From Mytilinidion resinicola (lineage: Eukaryota > Ascomycota > Dothideomycetes > Mytilinidiales > Mytilinidiaceae): 64,000 nucleotides of DNA. The notes beneath the pieces were generated by a model. It was not told the origin of the DNA. It did not search any database and saw only the letters and a list, made by a program, of their open reading frames with translations. Where the stretch lies: NCBI RefSeq assembly GCF_010093595.1, contig NW_022985440.1:1736325-1800324 (forward strand), given 5' to 3'. Below, one piece after another: positions 58,705 to 64,000 of this stretch. A program made the translations under genes and the position numbers. Numbering within the stretch: the stretch's first letter is position 1; each line of letters begins with the position of its first letter.

Positions 58705-59277
58705 ATGAACGAAGAACCACTCTATCCTTGTGACGCCTGTAATAACAGGTACCTCAAGAAGAGCTTTTATCGTAACTACAAGTACGAAGCGAGCTCGGGC
58801 TGTTGCAATGAATGTAAGCGAAGGAAAACGCAAGCATTCTGGAATAACATTGACCGTCGGAAAACGGAGACCAGCCGACGAAACATAGCTCAACCGGGGA
58901 ACTCACAAGTACAATGGCCATCGGTTGGACCGCCTCCTCCGGTCGCATCATCGTCAGCGTTCCCGCCACTACAGCCAAGGCCTTCTTCACCACAGGCAAC
59001 CGTATCTCGTCAGCCACTCAGCCGTGCGGAAGAAGTTGTTACGGAAACTGAATCTACGAACTCCGCCTCCTTCAACTCTGGAACGGATGCTACGGATGTT
59101 GTGACTCTTTCAGTTAAGACGGAACTTGACAAGAGGACCTGGGCGGAGAAATTGAAAGATCGGAAGGCCGAGAATCGTCAGCAAAAGAGGAAGGGTAAGG
59201 AATTGGAAAGCGAAGCTGCTAAGGGAAAGAATGAGAAACCCAACCCAGGCATGAAACGGCTGAGATGGGGGCTTTGA
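58705..59277 (+). CDS. small protein with paired CxxC motifs (family member 1)
   Basis: The frame allows ATG 58621 or 58705; I choose 58705 (190 residues) because it places the Cys motif near the N-terminus as in the related genes downstream. The putative zinc site is CDACN, then a basic-aromatic stretch (KKSFYRNYKYE), then CCNECKRRK. The rest is disordered, Ser/Pro/Thr-rich, ending in a highly basic helix (WAEKLKDRKAENRQQKRKGK) that could bind nucleic acid or serve in nuclear import. Two further genes with the same C-x2-C-N ... C-N-x-C pattern follow within 2.5 kb on the same strand. No named family recognised. Confidence 0.65.
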   Translation: MNEEPLYPCDACNNRYLKKSFYRNYKYEASSGCCNECKRRKTQAFWNNIDRRKTETSRRNIAQPGNSQVQWPSVGPPPPVASSSAFPPLQPRPSSPQATVSRQPLSRAEEVVTETESTNSASFNSGTDATDVVTLSVKTELDKRTWAEKLKDRKAENRQQKRKGKELESEAAKGKNEKPNPGMKRLRWGL

Positions 59278-60172
59278 ATAAATAGGGCGGAGAAGACGTC
59301 GCCTTTCATTGTATCAATTCGCGGGATGTAGTTGCAAAGAGCACCTCTGTAGTCAAAAAAAGTGTACGCAGTCAGTGACCTCTTTGACAAGAGGCGGAGA
59401 CTTCGAACCATCACCTGCATCTACACTACCGGCCTCAGTCCCGTGACTTTCCCGCTCATCACTGCAAATCAAACCTTCTCTGTAACCTATTCACAATCTT
59501 GCCTCACACGCGCCCTAATCGTTTGCTCATACTACTAGATCGATCCTACGATACCCCAAGAGATTTCCTACAAACATAGTAGTAAATCATACAAGAATCC
59601 TCCATCAACCCGGCCACTTCATGCTTCCACCAAACCCACCGCTACCCTACCCCTTTAAGAGCAACGTAGAGCATCAACATCCCATAACCGTAAGTACGCT
59701 CACTTACCCAGCCAGGTAACCTACAGCCAACATCTAGCAGCCGCTCCACCTCAGAGTCTACTCCCCCTCGTTCCCCAATGTATACTAGCGGGGAGCGGAA
59801 ACGCCGACGCATCCATTTAAGCGATGCAATTCTACGGCCCCCTTCACCGACCATTTCCGCTTCTACACAAGCCACACCGGCACCATTCACGCCAGCACCA
59901 ACTACACCTCAACGACCCACGCCAGAACTCAGGTTGCAGCACTACAACCTAGGATCAACAACTCATATGCCAGAAAGCTACTCTCCGAACATCAGCTGTA
60001 GAGAACCCAGCTGAAATCTCAGCTGTAGAGAACCGAGCTGAAGCCTCAGCTGTGCAGGGCTCATCTGAACTTACTAGCGCGCCACCCTGGGGGTGGCCCC
60101 CTTCCTTCCCCTAGTATATATACAACTAGCTAGACGTCTATAGAAATCAGAGTTCACATCAATTTCAACCTG
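59278..60172. other. region with partial coding frames upstream of family member 2
   Basis: Several plausible exon pieces lie here. ATG 59621 leads to a strong GTAAGT donor at 59690. An open frame around 59778-60012 carries a basic KRRRIHLSD and a TPAPFTPAPTTP stretch resembling the start of the next gene. A different frame covers the 27-bp repeat and ends near a GTATAT donor at about 60113. I could not connect all pieces in one consistent frame. Confidence 0.4.
59985..60065 (+). repeat. 27-bp tandem repeat (three copies)
   Basis: Three adjacent copies built on CAGCTGTAGAGAACC and GCTGAA, the third more diverged. In one plus-strand frame the units read SAVENPAEI, SAVENRAEA and SAVQGSSEL, so the repeat could be coding. 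Confidence 0.8.
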
Positions 60173-60592
60173 AGTCCAGAACCATTCACACCTACACCGT
60201 CTGCGAGGTCTTCACCTACGCCTATCAGCCCCGGCAAACGCTTCTGCGGCTACTGTAACCAAGACCTACCTACAGGCGACTTCACAGGCTTCAACAAAGC
60301 TTGCAATGAGTGTAAAGCTGCTTTTGATTCTGTGAACCCGCATTCTAGGGCTCCGGGGGCCGATGATGGGAGTGTTGCGAGCAGTTTGTATAGGGCAGAG
60401 CTCTATATTCGAAATCTGAGGAAGGCGGTGGAGCGGTTGGAAAGGGGAGACGGGCCGCCCGCTGGGCAGGGGGGTGGTGCGGGTGCTTCCATTGATCCTG
60501 TGCTTCGCTTGGATGGGTTGGAGAAGGATGTTCGGGAGTTCAGGGGGAGGTTGGAGAGGTTGGCGGGGGAGGATGTTGGTATGAGGATTTAG
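60173..60592 (+). CDS. small protein with paired CxxC motifs (family member 2), 5' end unresolved
   Basis: Terminal exon without its own ATG; the frame is open from about 60130 and must be joined to an upstream exon. A junction from about 60112 (CCCTA then GTATAT) to the CTGAG acceptor before 60173 fits the phase. The start reads PEPFTPTPSARSSPTPISPG, then CGYCN, GDFTGFN and CNECKAAFD, the same Cys pattern as at 58705. A helix follows (YRAELYIRNLRKAVERLERG), then a Gly-rich linker and a second helix (LRLDGLEKDVREFRGRLERL), probably coiled coil. No named family. Confidence 0.55.
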   Translation, partial: SPEPFTPTPSARSSPTPISPGKRFCGYCNQDLPTGDFTGFNKACNECKAAFDSVNPHSRAPGADDGSVASSLYRAELYIRNLRKAVERLERGDGPPAGQGGGAGASIDPVLRLDGLEKDVREFRGRLERLAGEDVGMRI

Positions 60593-61149
60593 AGGGTGAG
60601 CAGTGAATATTTCTACGGATGTGGAGATGAGAAGATGGTGGGGAGTAGAGAGGGAAGGTGTTGCTCTTTATGATCGACGTCAATGAGCAAGACCAACAAT
60701 TAAAAGGATCAGTTATGAAATAGAATGCCTAGACCAGGGATACTGACCTGTGTTCCTGGCTCGATACAGCCGCGTCTAGAAATCAATCCGGGGATGTTGA
60801 CTGAAAGAACACTAGCCTAACTCCGCATCCCTTGCCATAAATTAATCTAAGTGGTTACCTACTAGGGCAAACCACCCTCATCCGCAAGACCATTGAGTAG
60901 CTTGTATAAATGACTTACCCAGCCAGGCGCCCATCCAATCCAACTCATTTTGCTCACATGATCGTTTTCTACGCAATTGCAGTCATGAACAATCTATAAT
61001 GTTTTTACCCAGAGCAATCAGCTTCAGTATATATGGTTCTTCTCTCTCAGTCACTATTGGATTTCTTTACTTGTTCGTTCGATTTGATATTGGCTCGTAT
61101 TGTAGCCTTCAACCACACAGTGCCCAACCGCGTGAGTGTGCGTAGACCT
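60593..61149. other. intergenic
   Basis: AT-richer gap between two members of the paired-CxxC family. The frame of the next gene is open upstream to 61033, where a hydrophobic segment would be read, but the ATG at 61150 is preferred. Nothing else seen. Confidence 0.4.
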
Positions 61150-61707
61150 ATGTCTCATTCAAATTTCGTGCGAACCTGTAGGTTCTGCAATGAGGAACGC
61201 CATTGGGAAGATTTCCTACGTCGGTATGTAAAGATCGACGGGCGTACGTCTGACGGCAGAATCCGAGCCTCCTGGACGGGGGACAATGATGAACACCCCC
61301 GATGCAACATCTGTTGGAACCAGAAAAACTCGCATCGCTATGGACTCGTAGCGAGTAGGTCGGGCGGGATCGTGCAATGGGAATATACTGGTCTGCGAGC
61401 TCCTTCTCCATCTCAACCTCAAGTTCTCCGTCCAGAGGATATTTCCCAACCTGCTCAGCCGAGCGGCAGTGGAGGGACTGGGGCGACTGGGCCTTCAAGC
61501 CTAGAATCCGTCACTCCTGCATCCACTACCGCGTTTGATGCAGGTACTCCGGCTCTTCATCGGCACGTTGGGGGGCTAAAGACTGGTGCTGCCGACTCAA
61601 ATACCCCAATTAATGCCCTAGAAACCGAGGCGGGATACAAAGAACCACCCATGGACCCCAAAGAAGCTCCAAATACCGCAGATAACCACGAAAGTCAGAA
61701 TCAGTGA
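61150..61707 (+). CDS. small protein with paired CxxC motifs (family member 3)
   Basis: From ATG 61150 the product has 185 residues; an in-frame ATG at 61033 would add 39 mostly hydrophobic residues. The Cys motif begins at once: CRFCNEERHWEDF, then a long loop (about 25 residues, with DGRTSDGRIRASWTGD), then CNICWNQKNSHRYG. The remainder is disordered and rich in Ser, Thr, Pro and Gly. It shares C-x2-C-N, an F about nine residues on, and C-N-x-C with its neighbours, but the loop is longer. The single-exon structure matches member 1. Confidence 0.62.
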   Translation: MSHSNFVRTCRFCNEERHWEDFLRRYVKIDGRTSDGRIRASWTGDNDEHPRCNICWNQKNSHRYGLVASRSGGIVQWEYTGLRAPSPSQPQVLRPEDISQPAQPSGSGGTGATGPSSLESVTPASTTAFDAGTPALHRHVGGLKTGAADSNTPINALETEAGYKEPPMDPKEAPNTADNHESQNQ

Positions 61708-62375
61708 GTCCTTTGGCGACGTTCAACGGGATTAGGCGCGGCAAGCAGCTTGTCGGCAGTGCAGTGGCTAAAAGCGGAGACTGAACGTACGGGGGGCTCA
61801 GGGGCTGTGGAGACACGCAAGATGTATCGAAGAGGACGCCGGCAATGCCCTTGATTGTTATCTTAGTGAATGAAAACGTTGTTTCTAAGAGCAGAATTTG
61901 TTGCTTGCGGCGTCAACAGCGGGCGGGAACTGACTATCTGGCTCACTCAGGGGTTGTCGAGAGCCGCGAGAAACCTTGAGCAGTGCGCCGGAACGACGGC
62001 GACGCCCTCAATTGCAGTCCTAGTGAATAGAAGAGGAGCTCTCATGGCAAATCAACTTTGTCTTCTGCAGCGGGTGCGCGAAAAGAGCGCGGCACAGGGG
62101 AAATCGGCGGCAGTGAGGGAGTCCTGGAGGCCTATATAAATCCCCTTGGAACCTACGTTGATTCCTCTTTCATCCACATCTACATCTACACGGTCTTCAG
62201 CAACTGCATTGATACCCATCAAACCACAGTCTCTACAGTCTCAATCATTCTTCCTTACTCGACAGCAATACACACCTCCAGGCTCCCTCAGTCCATCAGT
62301 GTCACTACTCTTCTTATACAGTAACACCATATCTGTATAGCACCACGTTCTCTCAGACAAAGACAGCCTTCCAAT
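61708..62375. other. intergenic, BYS1-like promoter
   Basis: Contains a clear TATA element (listed) and a CT/CA-rich leader. A sequence near 61779-61860 (CTCAGGGGCTGTGGAGACACG-like start) recurs loosely at 61948-62010, suggesting a short direct duplication. No gene recognised. Confidence 0.4.
62133..62141 (+). promoter_or_regulatory. TATA box upstream of BYS1-like locus
   Basis: TATATAAAT in a GC-rich surround, about 240 bp before the ATG at 62376. Confidence 0.55.
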
Positions 62376-62905
62376 ATGTCTCAGTTCACCATCATCAGTA
62401 AGCTCTCCTTCCTCTGTACATCCGTCTCATAGGGTTGACTAACCTTACAAAGCTTTTCTCGCCTTCGCACTCATGACCCTTCTCTCCCCAGTCTCAGCCG
62501 CCGCCACAAAAGGGTTCTTTAGAACAACTGCGACTTCATAGCGTACGCGAAGACCTCTCAAGGCAAGGGTGGCGACACTGGCATCGCTGCCGTACCTCCG
62601 GGTCAAACGTATTGGGCCGCCTTCGACGCCCAGTGCGGTGGGAAGGCGTAGTTATGAAGATTGACAACAATGCCGCAATGAGCCACCCATACGAGGTGGA
62701 GTATTCTTGCAAGGACAGTCGGACCTGGTACGACCTATCGAGCCTCGACGGGTCACCCTTCGTCACCAACCGCCGATTTGTTCAAGTTGGAGACGCGGGA
62801 CAATGTCCCACTATCTTCTGGACGTATAACGACCAGAGCTGCGAGTGGCCGGTCCAGAAGGACTGCCACAACGGCGGTCCGCTGTCGTTCTACCTCTGCT
62901 AGAGG
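62376..62905 (+). pseudogene. BYS1-like secreted protein, frame broken
   Basis: Exon 1 (62376-62397) and a 55-bp intron (62398-62452, TTGACTAACC branch) lead into a textbook signal peptide (FLAFALMTLLSPVSA). The frame then reaches TAG at 62539-62541. The mature region continues in other frames. One frame reads NNCDFIAYAKTSQ up to GQTYWAAFDAQCGGKA. The next reads VVMKIDNN, YEVEYSCKDSRTWYDLSS and CPTIFWTY to a stop at 62902. This order matches the BYS1 / thaumatin-like family of small secreted fungal proteins. Two frame changes (near 62510 and 62648) and a TAG just before NNC would be needed. A 32-bp intron (62490-62521) could fix the first but is unusually short. Probably a pseudogene of a host-interaction or surface protein. 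Confidence 0.6.
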
Positions 62906-63610
62906 GAGTGGCCTTCGAGCTAGTGGGTCATGATGTTTTGGTTCGTTGTACAAGTCCACTTATCGTTTATTTACTAACACACGGGTAGTAGTAGAGACTG
63001 GTAGGGCATTCTAGTCTCGAATGTTTTAATATCTGTACTCCTACGGCTCTGCAGTCGATTCGATAGGCAAGATGGTGCGAGAGACTTCATCTGGGGCTGG
63101 GACAACGTCAGCTAAAGATACTTTCGGGTCCGGGACATTTCTATTCTTTTCTTTCCGTCCAAAAGATACCCCGGGATTGCATAGAATCTCAGAATATGAG
63201 AAGCGGGAAGAAGTGGCAATAAAGACGAGAAGCATCTGTAGATAGACTTCTCCCATTGGCCGTGCAATTTCAACTTGTCTTCAAATTCTTACGGGTCCCT
63301 TTGCGAAAGCCCCGATAATTGAATGGACGCGACCACATGATTATCGCATGATGACCTTTGCGTATATGATTCGTTAGCTCAGTCATGACAAGAGAGAGCA
63401 GTATACTTACAGTCGTTGGGCGAGAAGACTCTCCCTTTCGAGCCACACGGAAAATAGCGAAATCAATGGATGCTACCACCGCCTTCCTCATCTCTCTTAC
63501 TCCTCAAATTCCGCGAACTTCCACGTTACGCCTGCAACCAAAACGAAAACATAGATAAGAGAGACTTACCCAGCTAGTTTATCCAGCCCAATCCAGTCAG
63601 GCAAATCAAC
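62906..63610. other. region with weak minus-strand frames
   Basis: Minus-strand frames 63491-63270 and 63256-63041 have a GTAAGT donor between them and could be pieces of a small gene (MRKAVVASIDFAIFRVARKG start), but no acceptor gives a continuous frame. I see nothing firmer. Confidence 0.3.
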
Positions 63611-63933
63611 ATGACACAGTCTTCTCCAAAGCCTCGCAGTCATTCTTCTCCTACTGGAGCCACAAACAACGGCGATGTTGAAACAACGGCATCCCCGCCT
63701 GGGAATCCTGATTCTCCCACCCGCAATCTAGACGAGACCACAGCTAGCGCGGAAAACGTAGCCGCAGCGTTAGAGACACCATCTCCATCTCGAAATATCA
63801 CCCCTTTCACCGGCCGGCCAGAAGTCACCACAGCTGGCACAGAGACTGCCGCCGCAGCATCAGACTCACCAGAATCTCCATCTCGAAATCTCATACCGCT
63901 CACCGGCTGGTCGGAGGAGACGGTTGCTGACCC
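63611..63933 (+). CDS. Ser/Thr/Pro-rich repeat protein, first exon (cut by window edge)
   Basis: ATG 63611 opens 107 codons ending at a GTAAGC donor (63934), so the gene probably continues beyond the window. The sequence is low complexity with internal repeats: SPTRNLDETTASAEN, SPSRNITPFTGRPEVTTAG and SPSRNLIPLTGWSEETVAD are three versions of a ~35-residue unit. No signal peptide and no Cys motif in this part. Without the rest no function can be given. Confidence 0.45.
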
Positions 63934-64000
63934 GTAAGCTGCAGCCTGAGGCTCAGAAACCTCGACCTACGTAAAGCATTTGTCGAGATATTAGGTTACA

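Noticed and set aside
59390..59420. tRNA-like TTCGAACC near 59402
   Set aside because: Flanking arms do not pair as a tRNA.
63041..63491. Two-exon minus-strand gene
   Set aside because: A donor is present but no acceptor gives a continuous frame, and the translation matches nothing I recognise.

Overview
The window looks like nuclear DNA of a filamentous ascomycete (Pezizomycotina; a Dothideomycete is my best guess, not provable from here). Genes carry short introns of about 45-75 bp with GTAAGT-like donors, CTAAC/CTGAC-like branch sites and YAG acceptors. Families typical of such fungi are present: quelling-type RNA-dependent RNA polymerase, Whi5/Nrm1, FIG1, ATG11, an HSP12-like protein and fungal BTB proteins. 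No rRNA, tRNA, CRISPR or complete transposon was recognised. All exon coordinates were derived by hand from splice signals and frame, without transcript data.

Layout. 1.2-10.6 kb holds three minus-strand genes: an RNA-dependent RNA polymerase with an N-terminal RRM-like region, phosphatidylserine synthase (CHO1) and a zinc metallopeptidase with a C-terminal jacalin-like lectin domain. Then come a Whi5/Nrm1-like cell-cycle repressor (+, 12.0 kb), a four-TM membrane protein (-, 15.4 kb), a ROG1-like DUF676 lipase (+, 17.4 kb) and a protein with a ZZ-like Cys-rich end (+, 21.8 kb).

23.5-28.8 kb is accessory DNA. It contains a degenerate tandem array with a strict ~107-bp period (about 17 units), a BTB/POZ gene broken by one in-frame TGA, and an inverted pair of paralogues of unknown family. 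The second paralogue appears truncated by a Trp-to-stop change, and a stray piece of the array unit lies directly behind the first.

29.6-41.5 kb returns to core genes: an F-BAR/SH3 cytokinesis protein (-) and the CCR4-NOT scaffold NOT1 (+). A second BTB gene (42.6 kb) has frame problems. It is followed by FIG1 (-), an HSP12-like protein (-), an unknown proline-rich protein (-), ATG11 (-) and a CENP-H/Fta3 kinetochore subunit (+) sharing a 247-bp divergent promoter with ATG11.

57.2-64 kb is a run of small plus-strand genes: two related short coiled-coil proteins, three small proteins with paired CxxC motifs, a BYS1-like secreted-protein pseudogene, and a Ser/Thr/Pro-rich repeat protein cut by the right edge. 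This end looks fast-evolving and duplication-prone.

The genes do not form one pathway. They are mostly housekeeping genes (RNA silencing, mRNA decay, lipid synthesis, autophagy, kinetochore, cytokinesis, mating fusion) interrupted by two young, decaying accessory patches.
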